From Candolleomyces eurysporus (taxonomy: Eukaryota; Basidiomycota; Agaricomycetes; Agaricales; Psathyrellaceae), in assembly GCA_027579435.1 (NCBI GenBank), contig JANBPK010000807.1, positions 186,001-250,000 on the forward strand: a DNA stretch of 64,000 nt, in the 5' to 3' direction. The translations under genes were made by a program, and so were the position numbers. This document shows, in pieces, positions 34,834 through 47,130 of this stretch (positions within the stretch are counted from its first letter, which is position 1; each line of letters opens with the position of its first letter). Under the pieces are notes generated by a model that saw only the letters and a list, made by a program, of their open reading frames with translations, searched no databases and was not told the DNA's origin.

Positions 34834-37800
34834 ATGAGCGCTAGTAGGAACATGGCCGAAGTCATCGGTACCGCCTCTGCCATCGCTGGGCTGCTGACTC
34901 TAGCCGGTCAGATCGCAAAGTTCAGCTACACCTATCTCTCGGACTTTCAGAACGCATCGAAGACCCAAAGATCATATCTCCTCGAAATATCAGCCTTGAG
35001 CGATGTCCTACTGCAAGTGGAGTCCATTTTGGAAAGTGAAGATCAAACATTCCTATCATCTGTAGCCAGCCAGTTATCGGGCATGGTTGAGAAGTGCCGC
35101 AAAGAGTTGGAGGATCTCAAGAACGAACTAGAAACGCGAGTGGTGAAAGAGTATGGGAGGTTCAAGAGGTTCCAATCCGATGCCATTTGGCCGTTCAAGG
35201 AGAAGGAGATCAAGAGCCACATCGACTCCATACATCGGTTTCGAAACCTGATAGCGAACATCATATCGCTCAATACTCACTCAATCTCTGTTAGTACTCA
35301 CCAGAAGATCGATGGACTACGAAAAGGTGAGGCCTCTGAACTTACCTTCCACTCAGTCCTCACTTATAACTTTCGGGTTTGCAGAACACGAAAAGCGGCA
35401 AGTTATCGATTGGTTAGGATTATCTGATTCATGCTATTCTTCTACGGCCTTGGAAGAGGAGGCTTGCCCTGAAACGTTAGACTGGTTCCTTAACTCACCG
35501 GAATATCTCACCTGGAGAGACGATACACCCTCGCTTTTGTGGTGTCATGGTAAACGTGAGTGCATGGCTTGGGTCCACATTTCGGGTCGTGCTAAACGGG
35601 GACGTAGCTGGTGTGGGCAAGACCACGCTCTCGTGAGTAGCTACCAACTCGGTTTCCAAGTGTTAAAATTGATGTGGTTCCTAGTGGTGTCGCATTCAAC
35701 AACCTCCAAGAAGAATTCGGCGACGATCTCATTCTACACCATTTTTGCGATTTCTCTGAGCGTAACCAGCAGACTTCAATCGCCGTAGTGAAGACCCTTC
35801 TTCATCAGGTTCTCAACCAAGCGAATGACGACCAGATCGTGAAACTCCGAAAGCATCGAGAAAAATCCAAAACCATGCTGAAATTAGCAACGCTTTCTTC
35901 CATTCTCATTGACCTCTGTTCCTCCCATTCGACTTTCCTTGTTGTCGATGCCTTGGATGAGTTCGACGACCGAAAAACCCTGTATCCTGTGCTGAAGCAA
36001 CTTGTCCAAGCTGGCTGGCATGTCATGGTGACCAGTCGCTCCCTTCCAGATATCTCGGACGCCTTTCGAAGTTACCCACAAATCGAAATCGAGGCGGCCA
36101 AGAGTGATTTGGAGACCTACGTCGCCCACCGCCTTACCGAAAGCGACTTCGACACCATCTCAGGAAACCAATCGATCCTGGCTTCTATTGTCGATAAAGC
36201 CGACGGAATGTGAGTGGAAACCTTCCGACCAGTTCTCGTATTAACTCGAGCATTCATAGATTTTTGCTGGCCCGACTGATCATGGACCGACTATTGGAAT
36301 TGACGACAGTGAAGGAGATGCGGCGTTTCTTGGAACATATGCCCTCCACTGTCCACGACGGTTACCAGTCCAGCCTCGACCGAATTTTGGCGTTGCCTAC
36401 GAGCCGATCATCGCTCGCTTTAAGGATAATCGGATGGATAACGCATGCTGAGCGACGTCTCCAAGTCACTGAAGTTCTTCATGCGTTCGCTTTCGAAGAA
36501 GGCTCGGCAGAGGTCGACGAAGACAATATCCCATCGCTGAAGCTAGTCCTTCAAGTCTGTGTTGGGATTGTCTCAACGGACACCGAAAGCGCAACCCTTG
36601 GACTCATCCATTCCACGGCCCACGATTTCTTCCGCCAACTCCCGCAGCTTCAAAACACGCACCTCGACATCGCATCGACATCGATTGGATACCTTTCCCT
36701 TCCTCCATTATCTACCCCCTCCCCTGATCTCGAGACATTGTCCGGCCGACTTCGTGAAATGTCGTTCCTGGCATACGCCTCCAAATACTGGGGCACGCAC
36801 GCGAAACGTGTCGAGGAGCAACTGGCCTCCCAAATTCGTACCTTTCTCCTCAATGAAGGTGTTGTGGCCGCCTCTTTTCAAGCACTTCACATTGGTCAAT
36901 GGAAGAACCAAGAGCTCGCAGCCGCCGTCTTCGCTTCCTTGCCCTGTAGGCAGTCTCCCCTTCATATCGCAGCATACTGGGGGTTAGATTTCACTTTGAA
37001 ATCCCTCCTATCCATGGGCGGGGATGCAACAACCAAGGATTCTGATGGGTGGACTCCCCTTCATTGGGCCACTTCCAACGGGCACGAGTCAACAGTTGCC
37101 ATTCTCATCGATCATGGAGTGGATATAAACTCTCGGGATTTAAAAGGGTGGACACCTCTATTCTGGGCGTGTTTCCGCGGCTTCCCAAAGATTGTATCGT
37201 GTCTCCTTGAGAAGGGAGCGGACCATCGGATGCGATCGGAGACTGGATGGACGTGTTTACATTGGGCGATCTCCAGGAGGCATAATGAAATTATAACGAT
37301 GTTGTTGCAACACCATAGGGATTTCTCGCTTCGCGCCACCTCTATCACGGTTCCGGTCGGGACACTCACCATCGCGAGAGTGAAGGAAATCCAAACTGCA
37401 AAGGACCACGCGGTGCAGCGCAAGTTTGACGACGAGACGCCTCTAGAGCTCGCGGCCAGTGCAGAAGACAGCGACGTGTTTGATATCTTGTTACAAGATT
37501 TCGATCCGGCGAACAAGCAACCCGCAGCATTTTACCAAGAGCACCTTAATACGTGGTGGTCATCTCAACGATTCGATCACCCTCCGATTTCCAACGTCTG
37601 GCGCGCGTTGAATAAGTCCGAGAGTTTCCAAGGTCAAGATGCGTACCTCCGTGACCCGCTTAATACCGGCGTTAACGACTGGAAAACCCGACTCCTCCAT
37701 GTTGCAATCAAGGATAACAAGCTGCACGTCGCACAGATGCTACTCGAACGTGGAGCAAACCCGAATTCTCCTCACGGACCCCACGACTGGACGGCCATCC

Positions 37801-39596
37801 ACGTTGCCGCCTTTCGTCGGGACCCGTCCTTCGTTGAACTCATTTTGAGGTGGAGCAAGGACTGTGTTTCTTTACAAGATACAGAAGGCAGAACCGCTCT
37901 CCATCTTGCAGTGTTGCACAGTTTCGAGTCATTGATCAAGATTCTCTTGGAACACGGCGCCGATGTCAACTCTCAAGACGAAGAGGGCAATACTCCTCTA
38001 CTCATTGCATGCGGTTCGCGCGTTTCGTATTCGAAAGACGACTCGATTCGATCCCTTCCCCTGCAAATAGTGCAAATATTGCTTCAAAATGGTGCGGATC
38101 CCTCCGTCAAGAATAGGTACGGTCAAACGGCCTTTCTGTGTGCGGTCGCCAAGTCTGCGACAGCAGAGACCATCCAGACTCTTATCAAAGCTGGTGCGGA
38201 CACCTCATCCTTGGACGGCGAAGGAAAGTCGGCCATCGAACTCTACCTGCAACGTGGCTCTTGGAGCGAATTCGATGAAGCCTTGTTTGGACAACTCCTC
38301 GAACAAAGCGATGAGGACCGAATTGCAACCTTACCCCTGGTAGCTTTACAGCACAAAAGATGGAACCAATTTCGACGCCTTCGAGATCGAGGCATCCACC
38401 CACAGAAGAGCGACCTAATTGGGAACACGGAGGTCGCATATGACGCCCTTGACGCTGGCGAAATTGATATTCTGCAGCAGATTCTGAAGGAGGGTGCCGT
38501 TCTCCAATTCAGCAACTATCATTCGTCGTATGCCGTTTCCAACGTTGTATACGTGTTCAAACGCAACAGCAACATCGATACCACGGCCGCCTTACTCGCA
38601 GTTCTCCGAGACACCAATCCCCAAATCCTAAACCCAGAAAATACGGGCAAAGCGCTTCATCAAGCTCTCCCTATCGGGTCCGACCAGCTCCTCCAACTCC
38701 TGGTCGACTATGGAGCAGACGTGTATTGGGAGGATGCCCAGAAAGTGGATGCGTTTTTGCTTTGCGCGGTTCATGGTCATTGGCAATCCCTCCCCTGTCT
38801 TTTCCGTGTCTATTCCTCTCGGCCTCCCCCTCCGGATCATTGGCTTGCGTCACTCGCGGAGCCCATGCATACTTTGGATCCGGACCAACCTACTGCCCTT
38901 ATACGCGCAATGAAACTAGCTAATAAGCTTAATTGCCAGACATGGGTGGGGAGGGACAAGATGTCGCCATTACACCAGGCAATACAGAAAGATGATATGA
39001 AGACGGTCGAGCTCATTCTTGCGGTGGATTCCGATCGCGATATTAATGGAGGAGATGAGTATGGATGGACGTTGTTGCACCATGCTGTTTACCACGGACG
39101 TGAAGGCCTCGTTGACCTTCTGCTCGACCGTGGTGCGAATGTGGGAGCCACGGCAACGAAGTGGGCCACAGACTGGGGGCGTCCTTCGGGATTGTGGCAA
39201 AGAAACGATTGGGCCGGTCAGCCCCTCCATCTCGCAGCAATGTTTTCCAGGAAAGAAATCGTGGAGAAGCTGTTGAAGGCGGGAGCAGATGTGAACGCAA
39301 AGTCAATCGAACTCGGGGACAACGATTATCGGTCCCCTAGCCAAGGACCGACAGCCTTACACCTTGTTCTGTCGACTGGAACATTCTACTCTGGTGTGGG
39401 GCAGGAGTTGGACGACACTCGGATGCGTATCGCTCAGATTTTGGTCGACAGTGGGGCTGCGATCGAGGGAGTCGTCGATCATTTGAGCATTGCCGATGTC
39501 CTTCGTTTCGAAGCTTGGGAAGAGCTCTGGAACACGTTGCGTGTTGGTATCACACAAAGGGCTACAACCACCACCATCGTGATGGATAATAATTAG
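34834..39596 (+). CDS. NLR/STAND protein, copy C (intact)
   Basis: The only copy with no frame problem. Exons 34834-35326, 35385-35555, 35608-35632, 35685-36209 and 36260-39596; 1516 residues. Order: helical fungal STAND N-terminal domain (about residues 1-165, AEVIGTASAIAGLLTLAGQI); linker with WLGLSDSCYSSTALEEEACP, which resembles the segment before NACHT in many fungal STANDs; Walker A GKPGVGKTTLS; Walker B FLVVDALDEFDDR; winged-helix region (LIMDRLLELTTVKEMRRFLE); then two blocks of ankyrin repeats separated by a less regular middle. Repeat examples: DGWTPLHWATSNGHESTVAI, EGRTALHLAVLHSFESLIKI, GWTLLHHAVYHGREGLVDLL. NACHT-ANK proteins in fungi are linked to non-self recognition. The N-terminal domain is not a known enzyme, so the output would need partners or oligomerisation. 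Confidence 0.92.
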
Positions 39597-40110
39597 CAGA
39601 TGAAATATATGGGTTTCAGGAGGTTAGAACACTTGGGCAGGAGTGTAGGAGTTTGCGGGACAGCGTTGTGAGCTCGACCATCGAGTCAAATCTTACACTT
39701 CCTGGAGGAAACATTATCGCTGGAGAGGAGCCTAGAGACCGTTGAACATTGGAACATCAAAAGAGAGAAGATAGCACGAGTGAGTCTGACCATAGAGCCA
39801 GAAGGGGGTCTCAAACATCGGCTTCGTGTCCCAACTGTCACAAAGGGCTGCTCGGGGACTGGTAGGGGTGTAATGAGCGCTCTTCAATTTCATGAAGTTG
39901 ACTGAATCGGAAGGAGGAAGGGCTTGCAGGTGGACCGGCCCGTGGCGCTTACCGACACCTAACCTTAGGGCGCCGCTTCAACGTTTCTTTCACCTGTACC
40001 AACCGAGTCGCATCGGAAGCAGGACTCAGCGAGGGACCAGCAACGCTTGGGAGTGTTTCCACGTCCTCTCCTAGTGCTCTGTCTTCCCTCAGATTACTCT
40101 TGCTGTAAAA
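39597..40110. other. Spacer between NLR copy C and API5-like gene
   Basis: The first 150 bp are shared with the copy B 3' flank. The rest is unique and no gene was seen. Confidence 0.5.
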
Positions 40111-42290
40111 ATGACCCCAGAAGAACGAGTGCAAGCGCTTGAAGGTGGGTAATCTTTTCAAGTCCAACGTGAGACTCATCTTGGAACATCCAACCGCGTC
40201 TCTCATAGCTCAGATCCAAAATGCTAAAACACATCCTAACAAGACCGGGGTTCTGGTGAATGCCACTGTTCGATCTCAAAATTCATTCCATGCTGAAGAG
40301 GTGGTAGCGGAAAGAGACTCTAAATACATTGATTCGAGTGACCCACTCCCCATCGACAAATCTCAAACTTTTGGCCGCAACAAATGTCCTACACTTCTTC
40401 AAAGATTTCCCAGAGCTGGAAGAGCAAGCCATCAACGCTGTATACGATCTGTGTGAAGATCCGTCACCGGAGGTGCGCACAATAACGACCGTTCGCTCAG
40501 ATGCTTATCTTGCGCTCTACCAGGTCAGGGTTGAAGGTTACAGGGCAATAACTGGAATATCGAAAATTGACAGAAGATGGGTCAAAAGAAACGCGGATGT
40601 CTTGCTTCAACTCCTTCAGAGTGGTGAGTTCTGCCATGATTTCTCCTCCCGTCCTCGGCCGAGTTCCTTCCCGTGTTCGTCCACCAACCCCTACCTTCTC
40701 TCTCATCTATTTCAGACGAACCGAACGAAGTTTTTGTGGTGAGGAAGGCCTTGCTGGAACATATAGAGCTGGACGCCAGAGTAACACTGGGTGTTCTGTG
40801 TGATCAAACCGCACCCGTCGACAGCTCTCTGGATGAGGAGGAGCGAACTATTCGCAACAAACTTCGGTCTGTCGTGTTGGACTTCCTCATCAATGAGGCT
40901 CTGCCTTCAATCCGCCGGTACGCAAAACCGAATAGTCCTCTGGAAAACTTGATGTTCGACAGCCTCATAGGGGTAAGTTCCGCCACATGCCATTCGTCCT
41001 GTCACTCACGTTTCAAAGGTGGTGGCTCAAGTCGAGTGGTTAGACCTGAGCAATTTGCTCTACCCGCTTTCTCTGGCGTTACCCTCCAGTTCTGTTTCGT
41101 CGCCCAAAGGGGATGCACTGTTGCAGACTCTACTGAGCCGCATCTCTAGAGCTGTCCGCAACGACTTGAAGGCCACATCACCATCCGTGCTGAAAGAAAC
41201 TCGAAAGGAAATAAGCTCTGCCCTGGATGCCGTCGTTTCATACGGGATAACCAGTCCTCTTGCTCTGTTCCGATACTTCTGCAACTCTTTGAGTGGGAAA
41301 TTATTTTTACAGCAGCTAGAACCGGCGTCGCAGAACCTTATCATCGACCAGATGTCCCACCTAATCGATTTTTGTCAGAAGAGTTTTCCGAGCGATCCTG
41401 AAATCTTGGTTTGTCAGTGGAAAGTCGTTGATGCATGCCCATATTTGCTTGAGGTAAGCTTATCCGAGCGTCCCGTTTCATAATTGATATCAAGCTCCTA
41501 CCCAGGTCCTCGAGCCGTCGCTTGCTCAAACCCCTTCACCCGCGCTATCTATCCTTTTACGGGCTTGTCTAAATGTGAGTCGACGTGCCGAATTTCTCCT
41601 TGGATATGCCTTAAACGTTGTGTTGCGAACTTAGCGCAAGAACTCCCAAGGATGGACGATAACACCCAATCTGAGAACAGTTCTTGAAAAGTTGAAGGCT
41701 GACATTGAGAAATCGCCGTTCCAGGAATCGAAGAGAGATATCCTCAAGATGCTTATGGTTCGGTCCCTGCTTTGCAGCTCTTGCATTTGCTAACCCACCG
41801 ATAGTTTTTAATTCCGGCAACGACGTCATCGCAATCTGCGTCTCCTGCTAACGAACCCCCGCGGATGTCACGGGTTGCACAAGCTGCTACAAGAAATGCT
41901 GATTTGCATGGTCGACTGACAACATTGGCTCCTCCGAGTTCTTCGACAACTGTGCGGGCAAGCAGCCAAGACCAGCCTCCACCGGCAAAGAAAAGGAAGA
42001 GTATAAGCAATACAGTTCAAGAAGGGTCCCAGAAAGCATCTTTACTAAGTCGTTTGCAACCCCCATCGTCATCGAGCTCCGCTCCCCTGCCGCAAAGTCA
42101 GGGCTTATCAATAAAAGGTGCTGCGTCAAATGCGAATAACGGACATGCAGCGCCCAGGAAACCCGCACCTCTCTCGCTTTTGGACCGGCTCCAAGATGCA
42201 AACCCAGGTTCTCTCCCCGATCCAGGTGACAGCGGCCCGGCCTCGGATTCAAGGAAGCGGAAACGAGGTGGCCGAGCTCGTCTGTCTTGA
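40111..42290 (+). CDS. API5: API5-like (apoptosis inhibitor 5 family) HEAT-type helical protein
   Basis: Start ATG 40111 (MTPEERVQALE, then an intron). Key exons read TNLKLLAATNVLHFFKDFPE, LEEQAINAVYDLCEDPSPE, GYRAITGISKIDRRWVKRNA, DVLLQLLQS|DEPNEVFVVRK and ALLEHIELDARVTLGVLCDQ. These match the conserved order of API5 (helical repeats with CEDxxxxVR, then ADxLxQLLQ). The rest of the helical domain spans 40850-41760. The C-terminus is disordered, basic and Ser/Pro rich, with PPPAKKRKSIS and DSRKRKRGGRARLS as likely nuclear localisation signals. About ten short introns. In animals API5 is a nuclear anti-apoptotic and chromatin-linked protein; the fungal role is unknown. A fragment of its exon near 40600 is found in the NLR B-C spacer. 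Confidence 0.8.
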
Positions 42291-43434
42291 TAAAAAAGTA
42301 TAGATGTGGGCTTGCTTTCTCTGGGCTATCTTTCTCTTGGCCCAGCTAGGCTGTGTATGTGGTTCGTGAATTAATCGATACCAATATACCACGATTTCTT
42401 CCCTCAGTATTCCAGGATGATAACCAATAAGCTCATAAACGCCGATATCGACGCCTCAGGAGAAGTTGTGTGCGAGGTTTCGTCTCGATCGTCAGATTGA
42501 CATAGCCATGAGTCGGTGTCGCTTGAATACTCATGTCAAGGTCTGCCCCCGCCTCCCCCTTAGCCCTGGAGAAGTGGTCGGCGGGGAACCGTTGCAGACA
42601 TAGCGCTTGTTTGAAAATAAGATTATGTCAACGCCGGAATGCTTGCAGATCTGCAAAAACTTAGAGGTGCACAGGACCTTTTCAGGACACCCGTCGGCTG
42701 TGTCGAGCGGGCTACTAAGCCCACGAAGAAGCCAGAAAGACTGCGGAGAATGACCCAAGGTATCATGCTGCTCCGTTCCGGATCCAATTCGACTCCGTAA
42801 GTAACGAACTGCTGTAGACCGGAATGTCTAAATATACTCATAGGGCCTCCGTGAGTATTACAGAAATCTGCTGGGCTCTTACGTAGCTAGGGCAGGGAAT
42901 CCCGTCGAACGAGGACGAGAACGATCTTTCGAGGTTCTTTCTTGCCTCGTTCCCATTGCGATAAAACGAATAATCTGCGTTGCTCTAATCTAACAGTGCG
43001 ATTAGCGGACTAGGGGTCAGTGAGTGTGAATCAACTGGATCCGATCACTTTCTGGACGCGATCTGGTGAATGTTCCCAGTTGCCATGTTCGTTGTCTGGA
43101 TTCGCAGGTCCTGGCACCTGCAGGCTTGAACGCGTTTATCACGCCTTCGAGCCAAGAAAAAAGAAGAAATTTATAAGGAAGGCGTTGGCGTTGAGGCAGT
43201 GAGTTGATAACCACAGGGCCGTGATTGGACCATTGAAACGCAGCCACTAACCACATTCAGCAATAGGTTGCCGTAATTATCGATGTTGTTCAAACCCGTC
43301 GTTCTATTGTGGTTGGAGTTATGGACAGTGTTGATTTAAATACAGGGCGCCATGTCAACCGTTACGGACCCATCCTGCTTACCCTCCTCCCCCATCCTTC
43401 CCCCATCCTCTTTTCTCTGTCCATATTATTATAG
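42291..43434. other. 1.1-kb intergenic with downstream promoter
   Basis: No gene found. Holds a TATA-like element at 43334-43342 for the next gene. Confidence 0.5.
43334..43342 (+). promoter_or_regulatory. TATA-like element of the DOMON/b561 gene
   Basis: ATTTAAATA about 95 bp upstream of ATG 43435, followed by a C/T-rich leader (43375-43425) typical of highly expressed fungal genes. Confidence 0.4.
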
Positions 43435-45224
43435 ATGAAGGCCCTCAGCGCTTTCACCCTCGCTCTGCTCTTCGCCCGCTCCGCCCTCGCCGCGACTGTG
43501 AGTGTTACTCGTCGTGACGTCGATGTGGGCGGTGAGCCTAATTGGACTTATTTTAGGGTTCGCTTGCAGCGAGATATCCGCCAGACGACGATGACAATGA
43601 TGACGACGACAATGGTGGCTCCAGTACTTCGACCACCACCGCACAGAGCAGCACCGCTGTACAGGGTGACTCAAAATGCGTCTCAGTCAGTGCCCTTGTT
43701 CTTCCAATCAAAACTCATCAAGCTGATGAAACCGTTTAGAATATGTGTATCGAAGCTGTTGTGAACGGCACAACTGTTCAATGTGTGTTGACATCATCCC
43801 GGAAAGTAGTTCCAGCGGCTCACATCTTCCCTTGCAGATACCTTGACTGCTCAACGGTCGTCGGTCGGTTGGATAGCAATGTAAGCTTATCCTTCCCAGC
43901 TTCTTGCCCGCTTGGTCGCTCAATAATATCATCTGTGCAGGGGATTCGGTTCCTCGATGGCTCGGACACCAATGGTCATCATGTGGCCCAACTCGGACGG
44001 CTCCATCACTTTGTCCCAGAGGCAAGCATCGGGAGAAGTCGAGCCACAAGTAGTTTCCAACCCACCCCGGGTCGCGACACTCCAACAGAGCTTATCAGTT
44101 GTGAGTATTCAGCACCGAGCTTTGCCTTGGCTTTACGAGAGAGGTGGAGCTTCTAACCCCGCCATCCCTTTTTTTTCTCGCAGACCTCAGGCAGTAATCC
44201 CAAATTTGTCTACACCGTTCCGGTACGTGTATGGCACAGCCTGTGTCTTGGTCACGGCGCTTACTGGTCTTCGGTTCCTTCTTTTCCTCTCCGGTTTCCC
44301 ATCTCCTACAGGCCAATAGCGATACTCGACAAAACATCATCTATGCATTTGGAACTACAAACCCCGGCTCATCAGCACCCAACGCTCGACTCCTTCAGCA
44401 CACCTCGTATGGTACCACGACGCTCGATCTGACAAAGGTCACTGGTGGAAGCTCGACAACGACACCAGGATCGGGATCCTCCTCCTCCAACGAGTTGACA
44501 AGTAATCAGAGAACCCTGTTTGCTCACGCTATCATCGCTACTCTCGGGTTCCTTCTTTTCCTACCTATCGGAGCGCTGCTCCCTCGGTATCTGAGAACGT
44601 TCGTTGCTGGGCCAACTTGGTTCAAGAGTCATTGGATTATACAATTCCTTTTCGGTCAGTCTTCTTATCTCTCACTTCTTCGCGTACCCGAAAACCTTAT
44701 CCTCGCTCTTTCGGTGAATATGTAGGTGGTATCACTATCATCATTGGTGTTGCGCTCGGTATTGCTGGTGTGTCGAACAGGGGTGCAGTCCACGTCAACA
44801 CGACTCACAAGGTCTGTTCGTCTCAACTCAGTGCGGATAACGTCGAACAAGACTGCTGACACTGCCCTCCCCGTCTAAACAGCGCTTGGGAGTCGTTCTT
44901 TTCGCACTGTACTTCCTCCAAGTTGGCATCGGAGCCTTCATTCACTGGGTCAAGCCCCGTCAACCCCGTGCCCGACCTCCTCAGAACTACTTCCATGCTA
45001 TTCTTGGACTTATCATCATCGCCCTGGCGTTTTACCAGGTCAGGACTGGATTCAGGAATGAGTGGCCGAGGGCTACTGGACGTGATGATGTGCCCAACGG
45101 TGTCAACATTGTCTGGTACATCTGGGTTGTGGCTCTCCCGCTTGCGTACGGTGCTGGTATGGCGTTCCTCCCTAAGCAGTACGCCCAGGAGAGGAAGCTT
45201 CGCGAGAGTGCAGGTGGTCAGTAA
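43435..45224 (+). CDS. Secreted/membrane DOMON plus cytochrome b561 iron reductase-like protein
   Basis: Signal peptide MKALSAFTLALLFARSALAA. An acidic Asp/Asn linker (YPPDDDDNDDDDNGG) follows, then a DOMON (CDH-type cytochrome) domain: TVQYTLTAQRSSVGWIAMGF, then GSSMARTPMVIMWPNSDGSI. The Met in GWIAMGFG and downstream His are candidate haem ligands. The C-terminal half has five or so membrane segments with cytochrome b561 character: LFAHAIIATLGFLLFLPIGA (His), KSHWIIQFLF, GGITIIIGVALGIAGV, LGVVLFALYFLQVGIGAFIH and NYFHAILGLIIIALAFYQVR. Spaced His residues suit two haems. The family reduces ferric iron or passes electrons across the plasma membrane. About nine introns; exon joins were checked at 43795-43960. 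Domain assignment is firm; the substrate is inferred. Confidence 0.87.
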
Positions 45225-45611
45225 TATTTCCATTCTAATGATGCTAGTTTGGCCTTGCTCAACGGTCTAGATAATTACAGGCTACCGCTAGTAGATTCAA
45301 AGCCTGAGCGCTTCACTTGATCGATGTGGCTGGCTCCATCTTACACATATCGATTTAATGGACATTTTTGAGTTGTTTTTGGTACGAAGGGTTCGTTTCT
45401 GTTGTGACTTTGTACCATCCTTGTAATTTTAGTTTCCCAAACACATCCTTTCCTTGACGACCCATTTGTGCATGATCCCTTTTACCCCCACAACCTATAC
45501 CGTACACCGATAAGACTTCTGGGCTTTGTGTCATATTGATAGAGTGCAATTCATGTGCTGGATGGACACTGGAAGTTACAGATTTATCAATAATGACATG
45601 AATCTTCCGAG
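45225..45611. other. Convergent 3' spacer
   Basis: Lies between the 3' ends of the DOMON/b561 gene (+) and the homocysteine methyltransferase gene (-). No gene seen. Confidence 0.5.
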
Positions 45612-46877
45612 TTATCGCCTGGTTGCTTGATACAGCTTCTCGATGTAAGTAGGGTCTGTGTAACAGCATCCTCCTGCGACGACATATTTCCAATTTCCTT
45701 CAAGAACCAAGCGATGTAATAAATCGGAAAATCGAGATGCCCAGCGTAAATCGTCTCCATCCTTTCGAGGGTTCCAGCACTGATTAATGGTATCGTATTC
45801 TCCGCCGTTGGGATATAAGACGATAAATGGCTTGAATGAGGGGGGTAAATCAATGTTTGAGATCATGTTCGATAAACGGGTGATGAGAGATGGAAGCCGG
45901 TGAAGCGAAGTGCAATTTATTCCTATGCCACTGGGTATAGCCCATTCCAACGCATCTGAGCCAAGGGCAGCCCGGACGAGAGATTCGATATCTCCAGCGC
46001 AGGCAGGGGTTTGGTTCTCCGGTATTTCTCCAGGGTTCTGAATACTAGTATCCGTTGTCGTAGTCTCAGGATCTGGACAGACAAAGCTTATCCACCAGGG
46101 CTTCGACATGATCTGGCCGGTTCTCGACAGGTGATCGACGAAGAGGCTCATAGCCTTTCTGATACTCTTCACTTCCCTAGGAAGGAGTACAGTTTCGAAG
46201 GCTAGATAGTCGATGGAGTCCCAGGTGACTGGATCACCTTGGTATATTAGGAGGCGATCGAAGTGAAACTGGGCAAGTGAGTCGATGGCGGACTGTTCCT
46301 CCTCTGCGTGACTAAACACCCTGGTGTCAGGTTCAGTGTCGGAGTAGGCTTTGGGTCCGTAAGGAGGTGGATAGTATCCCAGAAATTCTTGTGTGGGCCG
46401 TAGGGTGGCACCAAACGGTCCCAGAGAAAGGACAACGGAAACATTTTCTGCAGGGTCGGTGAAATTCTGAGAAAATGCCACTTTTGCTTGTTGTGCCAGT
46501 CCTACGGCACGATGCATCGTTTGCTGAGCGGTAAGGGTGCTTTGCCTTGCGTCAACAAGGTTGTGTCGGGCAGCTTGGTACCTACAAATTCTGTCTATCA
46601 TTATGTGTGCCTCAACCGAAATTAAGCATCACGAACGTTGCCGTTTCAATCATTCGCGCCCCTGCACGAATGAAGGAGTTATGAACCTCGATGATGGCCG
46701 AGGGATTGTCTATCACTGCTTGAGTAGACCACAGAGCACTCTGGCCAATACGTGAACCAAGCTCGCTCTCCAGCGTCGTGCCCTAATACTTGGAACTTTC
46801 AGCATTTGAGAGACTTGAAAAAGACCTGTTTTGCGCACCATGCCACCGTCAAGGATGATTAATTGGCTATGATCCAT
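45612..46877 (-). CDS. Homocysteine S-methyltransferase (Mht1/Sam4 type)
   Basis: Converts homocysteine plus S-methylmethionine or SAM to methionine in the cytosol. Start ATG 46877: MDHSQLIILDGGM, then an intron with GTGCGC donor, then GTTLESELGSRIGQSALWST. Together these rebuild the family's DGG(M/L)GTTLE start. Next comes AIIEVHNSFIRAGARMIETA, an intron, and YQAARHNLVDARQ. The large exon 46601-45612 carries VVLSLGPFGATLRPTQEFLG and the zinc ligands: Cys in GIGINCTSLHR and the Cys pair in VVAGGCCYTDP (GGCC motif). The Met in DGGM sits where many relatives have Leu. All catalytic residues are present. Head-to-head with the Chk2-type kinase, 253 bp apart. Confidence 0.9.
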
Positions 46878-46995
46878 TGGGAAATGGAGCGGCCACGAGT
46901 TCTCGGCAGGATAATGGTACCTTTGTATCGCCCTCCCTGGTTTCTTCCTGGACCTGTGGGGTCTGCAAGAAGATAAGAAACAAAGTGGAAACTGA

Positions 46996-47000
46996 ATTGG
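46996..47000 (-). promoter_or_regulatory. CCAAT box in a bidirectional promoter
   Basis: The plus strand reads ATTGG (CCAAT on the minus strand), 120 bp upstream of the methyltransferase ATG and 131 bp upstream of the kinase ATG. It could serve both genes. Confidence 0.35.
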
Positions 47001-47038
47001 TTGATGGGACAGGGCGCGTGCCACCGTCGGGCTTTGAA

Positions 47039-47044
47039 ACGCGT
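47039..47044. promoter_or_regulatory. MCB-like cell-cycle box (ACGCGT)
   Basis: The palindromic ACGCGT lies 87 bp upstream of the Chk2-type kinase start. It is the binding site of the MBF G1/S factor in ascomycete yeasts. A single site, so suggestive only. Confidence 0.4.
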
Positions 47045-47130
47045 CCTGCCATTTAAAGTGACCGTGTTCCTCTTCAACTGCCCTCATCACCGCCATTTTC
47101 CTCCCTTTTCCGCCTCCCCCACCGCCCACC

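Larger units (their letters stand above)
33890..39745 (+). repeat. Segmental duplication unit C
   Basis: Matches unit B over the full gene and about 900 bp of 5' flank. Its 3' flank continues without interruption into the API5-like gene, so unit C probably keeps the original right-hand context. Confidence 0.8.
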
